The notes: generated from the letters alone by a model not told the origin. A stretch of DNA of 64,000 bases from Raffaelea ambrosiae (GCA_002778195.1 PCDI01000006.1:501950-565949); one strand, 5' to 3'. Counted from the stretch's first letter, positions 1-13,621 are shown. Translations and numbers: made by a program.

Positions 1-677
1 CTCCCTACCTCACCCCCCCATCCCATCCACTGAGCCGCCACCACCTTGGCGCGCGCACACCACAGCCAGCCAAAACTCCAAGTCACTTTGGCACCAAAGT
101 GGCAGCAGCAATGCCGCATGTCTGGAATTGGCTTAGCGGGCTGTGTGGTGCTTGTGTGCGAGGGACAGAGCTTCTCTGCAGACCACCACCACCACAAAGT
201 TAGCCTGCTTCGTTTGATTATTTTACTTTTTTCGGGGGAGGGGGGGGGGTGCACCTGGCGATGCCGATCCCGCTTCTCCGTTGCCCATTTCCTAGCGCTT
301 ACGGAGTTTGCCCGGGCGAAACCACAGAGTACAAGTAGCGGCTTTGACAATCGACTTGTGAGGGCAACCAGCCGGTCAACCAAGGCCGCGGCGATGCATG
401 GGGGATCCTACTTTGTGTGCAAGATACTACAAAAATATACTAGGATAGAACATCCAAGTCTTGCCCCGTATTGTTGTTGCAACCGGTAGGCAAGCCATAA
501 GCCGCCCCAAATATGCATCATCCATGTCAGATACGGGCCATGGATTGCAACCCAGAGCTGAAGAAGGTACAATTCCGTGCTAGGAATCTGGCCGTAGCAG
601 CCATCCCATATACTCAGAGCCTGGACCCACCGCTGGACGAACACCTACCAGTCTCGTGTGTCTCACCTGTACATGCA

Positions 678-693
678 TACTATGTACATAGTA
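678..693. repeat. 16-bp perfect palindrome TACTATGTACATAGTA
   Basis: The 16 bases are identical to their own reverse complement. Each half is one copy of the TACATAGTA-type motif that recurs through the intergenic DNA of this window, so this site is two motif copies head to head. Confidence 0.8.
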
Positions 694-2070
694 GTAGCAA
701 GATGCACTGGGAGTGGGCTCTGAATACGAGTGTCATGGCCGTGCTAACAGATAATTGGTAACCAGGCTTTCCTGTCTACCCTGTAGTTACCACCGGGAAA
801 GAGGGCGGGAGGCAAATGTGCATGGCATTATCCAAGGCACACATCATGGGCTTCCCTATTGGATGACCAGAAGGAGAAATGCATCCATACTATGTATGTA
901 TTGTACCCCTTTACGTACGTGTTGCAGGTGGTCCTGCGCGTTGAAGGGAACCGATACATGTCCCGGGTACACCGCAAGTGGCCTGTAAGGATCAGGGGTG
1001 GAAAGCCGGCGGTGGAGGGAAGAGGGAAGGCGGAAGGCGGTGCAAAGAATCTGATTTACAGCTGACATTGTCGGCAGCGCCAGCAACCATGCCCACGAAA
1101 CGCTCTATGATTTGACTGTCTGGTCTCCCTCGGGGTGGGGAGGAATGCGGATGGCAGGAGGGAAAGGGGAGATAATACCCAATTCGACGCGAGATGCACA
1201 GACACGGAAAGGAAACAAGCCCCGTCTGGCCACATCAGATCATGCTGCTGAGGAGAGAGGAGGCGGGAGGCGTCTGTGAGAGAGAAAGGACGCCATCATC
1301 CCGCAGGGTGTACGAGGTCTACTCGTAATAGTATGAGCACAATATGCGACCGTCTGGGAAGTGATGCCATGAGCAACAATCGGACAGGAAGGAGCACAGC
1401 GAAGGGGTGAGAGAGCAGCGCGCGAGAAGGGAAACGTTGGAAGTCCACTAAAAAAAATCATTTTGTCTGCAGCAGGGCGCCAGGAAGCCGGTGCCCAGGT
1501 ACTCGCGCGTTGTAGGGGGGGGGGTGCATGTGGTTGTGCGTAAACCAGAGCGGGCGCCCTCTGTGAGTGTCTGTGTGGCAGGGCAAGGAGAATGGGAAAA
1601 CGGCCGCCCTCGTCCCTGGTCGGGGCTCCCTTCTCGTCGGCGCCCGTTTTCACTCAATGGTGACAACGTGACAACGGAACTAGCCAGGTGCAAGGCGGCC
1701 AAGGACGTGAGCGGGAAGGGGGTACGGCCAGAGAAGGGGGAAAAAAACGAAAAAAGCAGGTAGCCAAGAAGAAAAAAACAATCCCTTTGTGGCAGGACAA
1801 AAGAAAGGGGGGAAAACAAGAAGGTAAAGGGCCCCCGGATCTGAGAAGAGGGTACCCGCCCCAGTCTTTGATTGGCAACGCTCGATCAAGCGGCCCATTA
1901 CAAGCGTGCGCCGTCTCGTTTTCTATCAAGGGGGATGAGACATCCAAAAACTGCTCTCACCAAGGGCAAGAATCCAGAAACAAGAAGACGAAGACCGGAA
2001 GTGAGACAGTGAGACACGCCCACACTAGAACGGGCCAAACAGGCACAAAGGAGAAACCGCCGGCGGATAG

Positions 2071-2111
2071 ATACACGCACAGACACAGACACACAAACAC
2101 ACAGACACGCG
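2071..2111. repeat. imperfect CA-rich microsatellite
   Basis: A run of ACACAGAC/ACACAAAC units lies between unrecognised sequence on both sides. It is a simple repeat with no coding signal. Confidence 0.7.
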
Positions 2112-3035
2112 GGCAGGCAGACTCGGCTGGAATGACGGGCTGGCGGACGGCGGCGGTTACCATCACCCTCTCTCCTCCTCCTTTGGGCTACACCACCCCA
2201 CTGCATCTCCTAGTAGGGCCCATACGGAGTCTAAGCCGTGTGTGCAAACGGGTGGTGCAAGCGAGTGGTGTGTGCGGGTGTGTACAAATTCACGAGAGAC
2301 GCCATGGTAATCAGTGACAATTTGACCACAAGAAAAGTGAAAACTCGATGTGTGAACAAGTGTGTGTCTGTGTGCTTGTGCGTCCGTTTTCTTTTCCTCC
2401 TTGGGGTCGGACGGGCGTCCACGCCGGTGTGGGCGGTGTTTTGGCTTGTGTACGAGTAGGATGAGGACACCTGCCCAAAACAATAAAAGAAAAATGAAGA
2501 AAAATTGCGAGAGCTGTTCTTAGGGGCTTTGCCCATCTATTTTAGCGCGGGTAGTTCGTTGACAAGGATTGAGGGGAGAGCTTGGGCTAACGATGCTATG
2601 GGCACAAACGGACAAGACCGCCGAGATGCTCGACAGCACCAAGTCCACGAACGGCTTAGAAGTGGCAAATTCGAAGAAGGGGGGGGGGGGCAGGAGGACG
2701 TGGGCCATTTTGCAGTGACAGTCGAGAACCCATCGGCTCAGCCCAAGTTCAGACAGATACACCGCAGAGAGTCTGGTTCAAGCCTGGAAGACCCTGTTAA
2801 GCCAGTTCGGCAAGTGGCTGTTTGCGGCGGTCACAAAATCCCAGCCTAACGGCGTGCGGACGCGCGAAATAGGGAGAAAGAAGAGACGGTTTTAGGTCGT
2901 TTTAGCAGGTGTCGTTTTTTTCTTAGCAGATGGTGCTTTAGCAGATGAGGTTTCATTTCTGTTTTTTATCCGACTTCCTTCAGCCCGGGCCCGTACATAG
3001 CGTGTGTCTTATGAATGCCTTGCATTGCGATTGTA

Positions 3036-3110
3036 AGAACACATAAGAGCCCATAAGAACTCACAAAAACTCATAAGAACTCATACTATGTAAGAACTCA
3101 TAAAAACTCA
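3036..3110. repeat. imperfect 10-bp tandem repeat (AACTCATAAG)
   Basis: About five to six imperfect copies of a 10-base unit of the form AACTCATAAG lie in a row. One copy is interrupted by the motif TACTATGTA at 3084-3092, after which the repeat resumes. Confidence 0.75.
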
Positions 3111-4243
3111 TCTAGACACCGGCTATCAGCGTCACACTAAGGCAAGGCCGGCCCATCCGTCAAATTAAACTCTTTCTCAGCTCCGAAACCAACAGACACA
3201 TTCAAAATGCGTAGTATTAAGGTGCGTAGTAAGAGGGCACGTACATACTATGTAGTAACACAAAGACGCGGCAGCGTGTCGCGTGTTGCGCGTTTCGATT
3301 TTCTCCGCCTGTGATGGTACTGTGTATATGCAGGCTGTGTCATTTGTGCTCGTACACCCCGTAGCTTGTTTGTGACAATATTCTGACCCAAGCATTTGGG
3401 CCCCATTGGCAAGTCTACCGTGGGCGAATGCTTCAGACGGGGAAAATCGGCTCCGGCTGCCGATAGCTGCTATCGGGTGGGGAGCCCTGTGAGAGATCGC
3501 CGAAAGCTGGCCACAACGGGAGCCAAGGGTTACATTCGGGGGGGAGACAGGAGGCGACAGCGAAGAAGAGAGGCCTGGTCAACACGGGCAAGAGAAAACG
3601 GAAACAAGGCGAGACAGATTGAAAGTCGGAGAAAACAGAATAGCGAAATACTGTGTACATAGCTGGTCGTACTATGTTGAATCAGAGACACGAACATTAA
3701 CTAACAGCACAAAAGGCCCTGCATCACCCGTATCCGGCATGAGACTCTGAACGACCCAACAAACAGACGGAAGGATGAGGCGGGATATCTGGAGAGGCGA
3801 ATTCCATCCCAGGAGGAGGATGGGGGGGGGCTGTCTTTATTCCTCCCCCCCCTTGTTCTTCCTCCACTCTTTTTTATTTCTTTTTTCTTCTTTTTCCGCC
3901 TGTCCTCTTTCAAACACCATGCATCTCCCACCCTACGAACGATGGCACGGAAGAGTCACGGAGATGGGCTGCGAGTACGGTGTAGCGTGGGCGGGGAGGG
4001 TGTCGGAAGCGGGCTCTCGACTATGAGGTCTGGCCGTTTACACATCGAGAGTGGCACATAATTGAGGTGCTCGGACACTGGGGCGCTTTGGTAGTACACC
4101 GTAAGTTCACCATCAGGGGACGGGCCAGCCAAATCCCATCTAGTAGTTAATGTGCTCTGGCAGGCAATGCCTGACTGTGGACATGCGCCTTTGTGAAGAC
4201 TGGGAAAAAATGCTCGTACTAGCCATGCACGAGGACACCACCT

Positions 4244-4262
4244 TGTGTGTGTGTGTGTGTGT
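4244..4262. repeat. (GT)n microsatellite
   Basis: About nine GT units run directly into a TACATAGT motif copy at 4262-4269. Confidence 0.85.
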
Positions 4263-5164
4263 ACATAGTGCTATTCGGTGTACGGGTACACCATTCTCGT
4301 CATAACTATCACCGTACATGGTTTGCTAGGAGAGACAGGGATCAGTAGACTGGGTGGAGCCCAAATCCGCATGGCCTTTCTGGCGGGCACGCTTCTCTCC
4401 TGGCTTGCGCAAGGAGATAATGGGGGTGTGAGTGGACACCATGCAGAGTCAGGGTCCTGTGGGGTGCGTCAGAGACGAGGCGAGGTGCGAAAGACGCACA
4501 AGAAGAAAGAGAAAGCATAAGAAGCGAGGTATGGTTTGGAGGGTGTTCTGACGGAGGGGGGAAGAACGAACAAAGGCCAAAGGATAAGACCAAAAAGGGA
4601 ATTCAACCCGGTCAGAAAAGGAAACCAAAGAAAATCCGAGAAAGACGAAAAGAAAAACCAGAGAAAGGAAGAAAAGAAAAGAAATGGCAGAGACAGAAGG
4701 ATTCGCATGTAGAATAATTGTGTAAATGCAGCAAGATTGGACAGAGAACAGGTCAAGGAAAAGAAAAGAAAGAAAAAAAAGCAAAACAAAAAACAAAAGA
4801 AAGCAAAGCAGAAAAAAAAAATCAGAAAAAAAAATCAGAAAAAAAAAAGCGGCGACGAGGAGGATCAACGGTACTAGAGCGACCGCGGCAGATCCAATGG
4901 AGCGACAGAGCCACATGGGAGACGAATAAAACTGGAGAGCGTTGCCGCCAAGGTGCTGCAGGAGAGAAAAAAAAAGAGTGATTTTATGTTCACTGGCTGA
5001 GGGGGGGGTGGAGTTGGTTGTGTTGTTGCTGTTGCTGTGCCCGGCCGGTGTCTCTCTGGCTGGCCGGTCCATTGGGTTGTTTTGGCTTTCTTTTTTTCCT
5101 TTTTCTTTGTTTGCGGGTATTTCGCCCTTTGGGGGCGCAAGTTTGGGGGGAAAGCCATATGATC

Positions 5165-5232
5165 TTTGACACGGGCTTTTATGTTTTTATTTTTTTTATT
5201 TTTTTTATTTTTTTTTTTATTTTTTTTTTCTT
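5165..5232. repeat. T-rich tract with spaced A
   Basis: Almost uninterrupted T with single A residues, ending just before a TACATAGTAACTAC motif copy at 5234-5247. On the minus strand this is an A-rich tract. No gene is visible beside it. Confidence 0.75.
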
Positions 5233-5583
5233 TTACATAGTAACTACTGCTCGCAGTTCCAGCGTGTTATTCTATTTGCCTTCAACAGCAACTCGCCCTA
5301 CTGCCCTACATAGCATGTAACTACGCCGTCTCCACAGCGGAAGGGCTACCCAGCAAGGCGGCTCAATGGGCGGCGGGCTCAGGCAGCAAAGGGGGGGGGG
5401 GGAAAGGGAAAAAGACCAAAAACGCGGGACCAGCCAACCCCGAAACAAGATGGCATCGTATCCAGAGAAGTGGGAGATTTGAGGGAAGGGGAAGCCAGGG
5501 AGGCTGAGACAAGAAAGAGGTGCTGGGTGCTGGGGCAAAGAAAAAAGACGGAAGGAAAAACAAAAAATAAAAGATTGAAAGAG

Positions 5584-5613
5584 AGCAAAAATAAAAATAA
5601 AAATAAAAATAAG
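5584..5613. repeat. (AAAAAT)n hexanucleotide repeat
   Basis: About four to five AAAAAT units lie within a longer purine-rich stretch. Confidence 0.8.
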
Positions 5614-6075
5614 AAAAGGGAATATACTTTTTTTCTCCTTTTCCCATAAAATGTGTAAAATAAATACAAAATACCCAAAAAACAGGATCGGCAATTAAGA
5701 CGACCCAAGTTGGCAACAGGCCGAGACGCGCCTTCCCTCCGAGGAGGTATGTCCGTAGGGAATTACTCAGTCGGGCAAAACTCCGGTCAGCACCGCAGGT
5801 TGTGCCACGGTGGTACACTGTAACTACGGCGAGTATCCCATTCGATGCATCCCAGCAGCCCTTGCTAACGGCCATTTTCCAGGTGGCGCCGTGGCCTGGT
5901 GCAATGACACAACGGCAAGACCGGGAGGGGGGCCAGCACTAATATCATGCACACCGGAGCTGTAGCTGCAGGCTGTCTGCAGGCCGCTTGCGTAAGCACA
6001 CGAGGGGGGGGGGGAGAAAGAGGACAAAGAAAGAAAGCAAAAGGAGAAAAGAAAAGAGACGAGAAGAAGAACAGA

Positions 6076-6125
6076 TCAGAGCAGAGCAGAACAAAACAGA
6101 TCGGAGCAGAGCAGAGCAGAGCAGA
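6076..6125. repeat. (GCAGA)n pentanucleotide repeat
   Basis: Two runs of GCAGA units are separated by a short degenerate segment. The unit is five bases, so the repeat would shift frame and is unlikely to be coding. Confidence 0.8.
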
Positions 6126-6226
6126 AACGCATAAAACACATGATAATCCATGAGATTTATATACTATAAATCAACATGCCAAGAGGAAGGAAGAAAAGAA
6201 AAAGAACAAGAAAGGACAAGAACGAG

Positions 6227-6250
6227 AACAAGAACAAGAACAAGAACAAG
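6227..6250. repeat. (AACAAG)n hexanucleotide repeat
   Basis: Four AACAAG-type units follow a longer purine-only stretch. Confidence 0.8.
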
Positions 6251-7034
6251 GCAGACCCTCCAACCCGAATCACGCACACACACCGTAACGTTGTACCACT
6301 GTGCCACTGCCGTGTGGCAGTTCTTACACCTGTCGTCTTCCGTATGGGGAACTCATTCCGGGGGGAAGGAGCGTGGAAGTGGACTCGGATGTGGGCTGGC
6401 TCGGGAGTGGGCTTGCCAGCCCGCCGTGCCGGGGCTCTTCTGTGCTGTGCGTGGGTGGAGCGGTGGTTTGTTGGGAAGAGCGTCGCAGCGAACGAGAGAC
6501 GAGGCGCAAAGCGCGAGAAGCGAGAAGCAAAAATGGAAAAGCGAAAAGCAAAAAGGGCCCGGAAAAGAAGAAAGAAAAGAAAAAAAAGAGAGGAAAAAAC
6601 AAGAGAAAAAAAAAAGTCAAAAAAAAGGTAGGCCAGCCCACGCCATCTTTCTCCTTCTTTGCCACCCATCTACCCATCATCGTCATGGTAAGACAATGGA
6701 ATATTAATCATATCAACCGTCAACCATAACTACTGACTATGGAATTAAAAAAGAGGCATATTTTACTTAGTGACCCTGTAGCACAAATCCACACCCATCG
6801 GCTCCCCCTCCCACATGCAAGCGCGCGTCGATCATTTTGGCTCGATCAGAGGCCCTGGTCTCGTTTTCCTTTTCCTATTATGTATGTAGGCACCATGGCT
6901 CCGTCTGTTCGGCCTTGTTCAACCTCGTTGGGACCCTGACGAACCCTGTCGACCCCTCTCCGCGACCCCATTCCAGCTTCTTTTTTTCTCCTGCCAGATC
7001 CTCCTCATGCCATCCTACGCCAGCGCGCGCTCCC

Positions 7035-7089
7035 TACATACACGTAGTGGTGCTCGTACATACATAGTAGTAACTAGTTAGTAGTTATT
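7035..7089. repeat. extended copy of the TACATAGTA motif
   Basis: Contains TACATACACGTAGTGG followed by GCTCGTACATACATAGTAGT and then AACTAGTTAGTAGTTATT. It closely resembles the extended copy at 38558-38616 and is one of the two longest copies in the window. Function unknown. Confidence 0.7.
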
Positions 7090-8289
7090 CCCTCGCTGGC
7101 AGCGCGCCTACTGCGACCTCTAGAGCTGCATTCTTCCAATACTACACTGCATGCATCTTTCCCAATCCTCCTCGTCGGCCGCGCCCCCCCTTCTCTCTGC
7201 ATCCTTCCTGCTCCCTCCCCCTTGTTTTCTGCGTCTGCTATTTTGCTTCTTCGTTTTGACAGAGACGGCTACGTACAATCCTATGGTAGGATGGGCGTGG
7301 CATGTGTGTAATTGCGTGTAAATCTGCCATTTGATGTCTTCTGTGTGCGCGCTGTGTCGGCATGTTATGTCTACATGCCTTCCTTGCACGTCTGCATCCT
7401 GTCGTTTTCGGTAACCTTTTTTCTTTTCCATTCGCTTTTGCTTGTGCTCTCTTTGCCTTTCTTTGCTTTTTGTTGAGTGTTTGCGTCTTCCCCCATGTTT
7501 TTTCCATTTTTGTTCCTTCTCCCCTTTTCCTTCTTTTCTTCTTTTGTTTGTCGACTTTTTCTTGTTTTCCTCATCTCAGGCACGCAACTGACACGGAAGA
7601 CAAAAAAGCAAATATCTTGCAAACCAGGTGGGCGGGTTGCGGATGGGTGGACAGGAGAACGAGAACGTCAGTCTGGACGGGAACTGTCAAATGCGAGTAA
7701 ATTCCCTCACCCCTCCTACCTCTCGCTTCCCTCGATGTCATGCTGTTCTGGGTTGTCTGTTTCTCTGATTTCGGCTTTTTTTTTTTTCCCCTTCTTACAC
7801 TAAATCGATTTTTTATATATACATCTATTCTCTTTTTCTTTTTCTTTTTTGTTTTCGGTCCCGCGTACCAGACAATGCAAAGCAATAATGCCTCTCCCCT
7901 TCTTTTGGCGAAGTCGGTGTGCCGGGGACAGGCCCCGAGAATGCAGCGATAAAAATATCGTCAAGAAGAGATAAGTGTGTTTGTTGGCGCATCTCCGTGG
8001 AACGTGAAATGCATGCAATGTCACCGAATCGACAATCTTTTGAGAGAAATCAAAAGCAATGTGTGTGAGTGCGTGCGTGTGGGCGAACGGTGTACATAAA
8101 AATTACGGGGCACGTCGCATTGATAGCCGAGCACTGCCCGCTGCCCCATATCATATCTCATACTATGGTAGACAGATTACCAGGCCATGTCAGTGTCTCG
8201 CCCTGCAGCCCGCCAATCTCTGCGTGCAGAATCTGCCAAACCCACACGGGGACAGGACAGGTGAGGTTCCGGGCGGCCCTGTCGTGTGG

Positions 8290-8343
8290 TACTATGTAGT
8301 TACTATGTAAGGGAGGATGAGAACCAATACTAACTACATAGTG
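8290..8343. repeat. clustered TACTATGTA / TACATAGT motif copies
   Basis: Two direct copies, TACTATGTAGT and TACTATGTAA, abut at 8290-8310. A third, inverted copy (TACTAACTACATAGTG) lies at 8328-8343. Confidence 0.75.
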
Positions 8344-9623
8344 CATTCTAAAAAGCAACTACGTAAATAAAAATGTGGCGTCCGCCACGACGTACCCGTC
8401 CGCCAACAAGAAGACCCAGGGAGAGGGTGGGTTTGTGTTTCTTTTTGTCCAACTAGAGCTCGGGAGGCCGTGAGCTGGTGGGTTTTGTTTCATTCTGCTT
8501 CTTGGCTGCTACAGTAGCATGCAGCCTGTTGCCTGCATGCTGTCTAGGAGGGGAAAGAAGACAACACGATGTACTCTGCAGAGCAAGGGGGTGGGCAGCA
8601 ATGGGAGGGAATCAAGGAAAACGACGCCACAGCACGAAAGAAAAGAAAAAAGAAAAGAGGGAACATCAACTGAAAAACAAATCGGGCACCAGACGGGCTG
8701 AGTGGTCTGCCACGGACACATACCGCAATCGTGCAAGGTGCAGAAAGGAATCCCAGCCGAATGCTGCGGAATTCTGAACATCGTTCTTCCACTGGTTTTT
8801 ATACTTGCAATTTTTTTTTCCTTCTCTTTATTCTGATGCCTTGAGCTTGTCTCATGTGTGTCGATTCCTTCCAAGGGAGAGTGCATGTACGAGGTTTTTG
8901 CGTGAAAGTACGGGACTACGGCAGGAAAGGCCAGGGGAGAGAGATACGTCTCTTTGTTTGATTTTGTCTTTTGGGGGGGGGTTATCTTGCTTGGGCTGGT
9001 TTGGGTTTGTTCCGCGCTCGGCTGCGTTCGTCTGTGCTCACTTTCCCGCTTCTTCGATTTGCATTCCGGCCGTTTTGGTTCGCCCTTTCTTTGCCTTGCT
9101 CTTTACTCTTTTTTGGGGGGGGGTTTTCTTTTTGATTCTTGCATTTGCTTTTCTCTTCTTTTTCCGGGTTCCACCTTTTGTCCGTTGAACCCCTCTCCTT
9201 TGTCTTGTTTGAGTCAAGCCAAGCGATACGGTTTCGCGGGCAGCTGAGACACGGAAGAAACAAAAAGCACAGCTAGGACACAAACAAACTGGGCAACCAA
9301 TCAAGCAACCAATTAAGCAATCAGTTGATGCAAGCGAAGCAGCCAAGCAGATCAAAAGAACCAAAAATCCCCAAAAGGACCAAAGAATCGAAAGAACCGA
9401 AAGAACCAACAAGCCTACGAGTACATGTCGTAAGATCGAGATGCCGAAATCAAGATGACACTGGACCTGTATGAAGGGGAAAAAAAAAAGAAATAAAGGA
9501 AAAACGCCATACAGCAAGAGATGCAGGAAAGCGGCACAGCCAAGAAGTCAGTCTCCGTGTCTGTTCTTTGATCTGGTCTGGCCTGGTCGGTGGTCAACCC
9601 AACAGGAATAGCCAGAGACGGGA

Positions 9624-9676
9624 CTGCTAGCCGGTCTGCTAGCCGGTCTGCCAGCGGCCTGCCAGCGGCCTGCCAG
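9624..9676. repeat. two adjoining short tandem duplications
   Basis: Two exact copies of CTGCTAGCCGGT (9624-9647) are followed by two exact copies of CTGCCAGCGGC (9648-9669) and the start of a third. The two units are related, so the second probably derives from the first. Confidence 0.8.
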
Positions 9677-11999
9677 GCTACTACGAGTACACGAGGATGT
9701 GCTCTGGGCCTCTGCTTCCTTCTTTCTGCGACTACTGCACCCGTGTTCGCCACTAGCTGCACCCGCTTTCTCTGGCATCTGACCCTTGGGAAGGCAGCAT
9801 GCTCTATGATCTGTGTATGCCACGGACTAGTTCCAACGTCTAATTTGCCCGTCTTGTCGTTTGCTCCGTCGCTCGCGCGTGTCGTTTTGAACTGCCAGTC
9901 TCGGCTCTTGGTTGGGCTGTGATCTTTTTCTTTTTTCTTTTATTGTTATTTTTACTCAGTATTACTGCTTAGCCGCGTTGCATCATGCCACGGACAGGGT
10001 ACATGTCAAAACAAGCAGGAGTATCTATGCATTGTATCCATCTTGCGTAGGTACTATGGTAGTATTGTGATTTGGACTATGAAATTGTTTTCTCTTTTGG
10101 CCTGCCTTGTTTGGAAATACAATCCGTGCCCAACAAACGACACAGCACACCGTCGCAGCGATCGCCCCCCTTCTTTCCCAACACCCCGTTTAGCCTCTCC
10201 TCCGGGCGATCTTGGCTCGTTCTGTTTTGTGCGTTCCCTCCTTTCCCCGGCTCCTGGGTTTTTGATCACCGGCGGGGCCAACCACGCACTGACGCATAGC
10301 TATGGGATGCTTGCACTTGGGAAGCCATGGATTGGTCTCCGTCATTGGACAGTGACGGAGAACGACAGAGACCTCAACCAAGCTTCCTAGCAAGGAACCC
10401 AGGGTTATTTTTTTGGGGAGGGGGTTGGTCTTCTCTCTACAGTGTACTATGCATTTGATTCTGCTTGACATAGTTAGTACCTTGGGATCGCCCTCGGATG
10501 TTGCCTATTCGGGAGCTTTCTTTGGTCCCATCTGTGCCAGTTGTCTGTCTCGGTTGCCCATCACACCCTTTTTCATATGCAATTAGCCTCGGCCAGTCTG
10601 TGTGTCTGCGTGTCTGCGTGTCTGTCCTTTTTTCCTTCCGTCTGGCTAGCTACACTAGGCTCTGTCACCCGGTTCTTTGTTGCAGCAAAGAAACAAGAAT
10701 ACCTTGCCTCCCCCACATATCCGAACAACCAAAAAGTCAACCCACAGGCAGGAGCAGCAGCAGCCTTCTATCAGTTTCCTACCAACGGCGCTAACCTCTT
10801 TGTACGTCACGAATGCCGGCCAATCACGTGTATCTCGAACTGGACGACACTCATTGGAAGACATGCTGAATCACCACAAAAGTACATCTCGAGAAAAGCA
10901 AGAAATGGGCTGATGATCGACTGCGGAAGAGAATAAGAGAGGATGGGGGTCGTGACAAGTAGCGCGACTCCAGATGTGAGCCTGCAGCCTTCTCTGTTTG
11001 TCTGTTTCTGTCTCTCTCGTTGTGATGATCGTGCTGAGTTTGGGGGGCCTTGCACAACAATGGGTCCACGTCACGATGTCTTTTTTTTTCTTTTTTTTCG
11101 GCTTAGTTTTGATTCTTGCCAACCACCTCGACCTCCAACATGGACGAGATGCATATCGTCTGCATGCGCATGGAAGTACGTAGATGCACATAAAGTGGTC
11201 ACATGTTATCACGGCTGCCGCAGCTGGCAAGCTGTGCAGTAGTCTGCACCTACATTCAGCGTGGCGCAGAGTCACGTCTCCTCTGTCTCCCGCTGACGCA
11301 AGTTCTCGGCCGCATGTCAGCGTACATGGCAATAGCACATCACATCTTCCTTTTCTCTCTCTCTCTCTCCCTGAAACCGCCCTCGTGTTGGACAAGAGAA
11401 ACAGTGCCCTTCCTCCTCCCTTTCCCCCATCCTTCTTCCCCCATGGCTCGTCTGGGTTGGTTTTGGTCCGGCGTATCTTGCATTGGGCCGTTTGCAAGGG
11501 GAGGGAGGTGAGATACAAGAGAGAGGGCTTAAGTAAGACACACGCAAGAGATGTGACAGCCTCAGTAAGCAGGTAGCTAGAAATGGCCCATAACGGGTCT
11601 GCGCTAGCCTGCTGGCTGTTCGATTCGGCAAATACAGCGAGAAGGAACAGTGCGAGCGGCGAGGCATTGTGAAACTCGGGGACGATTGTCACGCAACCGA
11701 ACATGTAAGAGATGGAAAGTGCTTCGAAGAATATCAAAACCGGGAAACTCTCATTGGAATGGATGGAAGCCAAGCGATGCAAACTAACCAGTTTTGCGGT
11801 GCCTCTTGTGTTCAGCCTCACCTGTAACAACAGACTATGCCCGAATGAACGATTCAGAGCCAAAGAGAGAGCGAGAGAGAGACGCAAGAGTCAAAAACGG
11901 GAAGAGAAGCGGCATCTTCCGTTGATAGCCCCACCAAATGTTATGTCGTTGTATCGTTCAGGCATTGTGGCTTTCGAGAATCTTCCGGTCGTCTCCCTA

Positions 12000-12065
12000 C
12001 TATCCTTTTCTTTTTCTTTTTTCTTTTTTATTTCTTTTTTATTTCTTGTTTTTTTTCTCTCTTTC

Positions 12066-12107
<42 letters not shown>
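12000..12107. repeat. polypyrimidine tract ending in (CT)n
   Basis: About 100 bases of nearly pure T and C on the plus strand, ending in a regular CT dinucleotide run at about 12071-12105. No gene boundary can be assigned next to it. Confidence 0.85.
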
Positions 12108-12109
<2 letters not shown>

Positions 12110-13621
12110 CTTCTTCTGCCTTGTGTACTATATACTACGGCTTTTGTGGCGTTTTCCTCTCCTGCTCCTCACCTCTTAACCCCATGCAAAAAGCCTTCTT
12201 TCCCCCCGAATTCCTGGGGTTTGGACCATTGAAACGGTCTCCACTGATCCACTCCCGATCCCCTCCTGGGAGAAAGGAATCATAGAATAAACAAGATTCT
12301 GGACCGTCGTGCCGCAGCGGGATTTATTCTCTTGTAATTATGTGACCAGTGATGAAGAGGGTGGACTGGGCTGGTCAGCATAAAACTTGGTGTGGGTGAT
12401 GATGTGCTTGTTACGACGTTTCTTTTTTGAGGGGAAGTCGGATTTGATCAGAGTTGGCAACTCCACACCTACACTTCTGGGCAATGCAATACTACGTCCA
12501 TTTCATTCTGGTGGGTGTCATAGATGGCTCTGGCCACTGTCGATCATGCAGAGTTCCGGTGAAGGACACAGACGCCACGACCGCCAGCCAAAAGTAACAC
12601 ACGACGAGGGAGGTGGGAGCTACTGCAACGTCTCTTCATCTGAATGATGCCGATCGATCACTGGAGAGCAAGAAACAAGATTTTAAAAAAGATGTTACAA
12701 ACTAACGTTGACAAATAGATGAAGAGTCAACTAAACAACTCGAAGAAAATTGGAGACGGAAAGAAAAGAACAGGGAAGGTAAAATAAAATAAAAGAAGTC
12801 CAAACTAATCAGTCAAAAGACAAAAAAAAAACAATATTCCAAAACGGCTGCAAAGAAAATACAAATAAAATCCTTGTTCCCGCTTCTCCGTATCGGTAGC
12901 ACATCTAAAAATGGACTGCCTTGTCTGGCGGCCCATATACCAGGACCAGGTCCGAAGCACATGGCTTGTCGACCGCGCTCCTCCTCCTCTGAAAGTCAGG
13001 GCACCACCAACCACCAGCCACCACTTAGTTACTTGCTCTTTGTTTTTTGTTTTTCTTGTTTTTTGTTTTTTTCGCTCTCAGATACGGCAAGCAAGCCTTC
13101 CAGATCGTGGGATTCGTTCGCTGGTCTGGGCCCCTGCCCATATAATTCAGGGGGTCTGTGTGTGTGCATCAAGGATTGCATATCTCGTTTGTTTTCTGCG
13201 AGAGTCGAGACAAACTCCCCAGAGCTGTTGGTATGACGGACTCTCGGCTCTGTATACTGGCTTTTATGTGTGTTCTTGCGACTGGCTTCTCGCTGCGAAA
13301 CCGGGCTTGATTTTACACTTTGCATACACTGCAAAGTGGCTAATTCGTTTGTTTAACGTTTTGAACACACGGATCATCCCGTCTCTTGTTCAAGGAACCT
13401 CCGGCTTTCCTTTTTTTCTTCTTCTCCCGGAACGTCCATTCTCTTCTTTGCTTCTTCTTCAGAGCACTTTACACGAGAATAGTTTTTCGAAGGATGCCCG
13501 GGACTCTGGTGCGCACATGGGAAGGACAGCGTAGGAATCGGCAGGCATGAACATCCTAGGCCCCCAGTTCATGAATTAAAAAGCCTAAAGGATTCACCAA
13601 AAGAGCAGGCACACCCCGGTC

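Noticed and set aside
11610..11630. B-box-like GTTCGATTC
   Set aside because: No matching A box or acceptor stem at tRNA spacing.
10871..11887. 338-codon open frame on the minus strand within the gene-poor block
   Set aside because: The translation is a mixture of low-complexity and arbitrary residues with no domain, no coding-like third positions and a poly-Lys run over a T tract; treated as chance.
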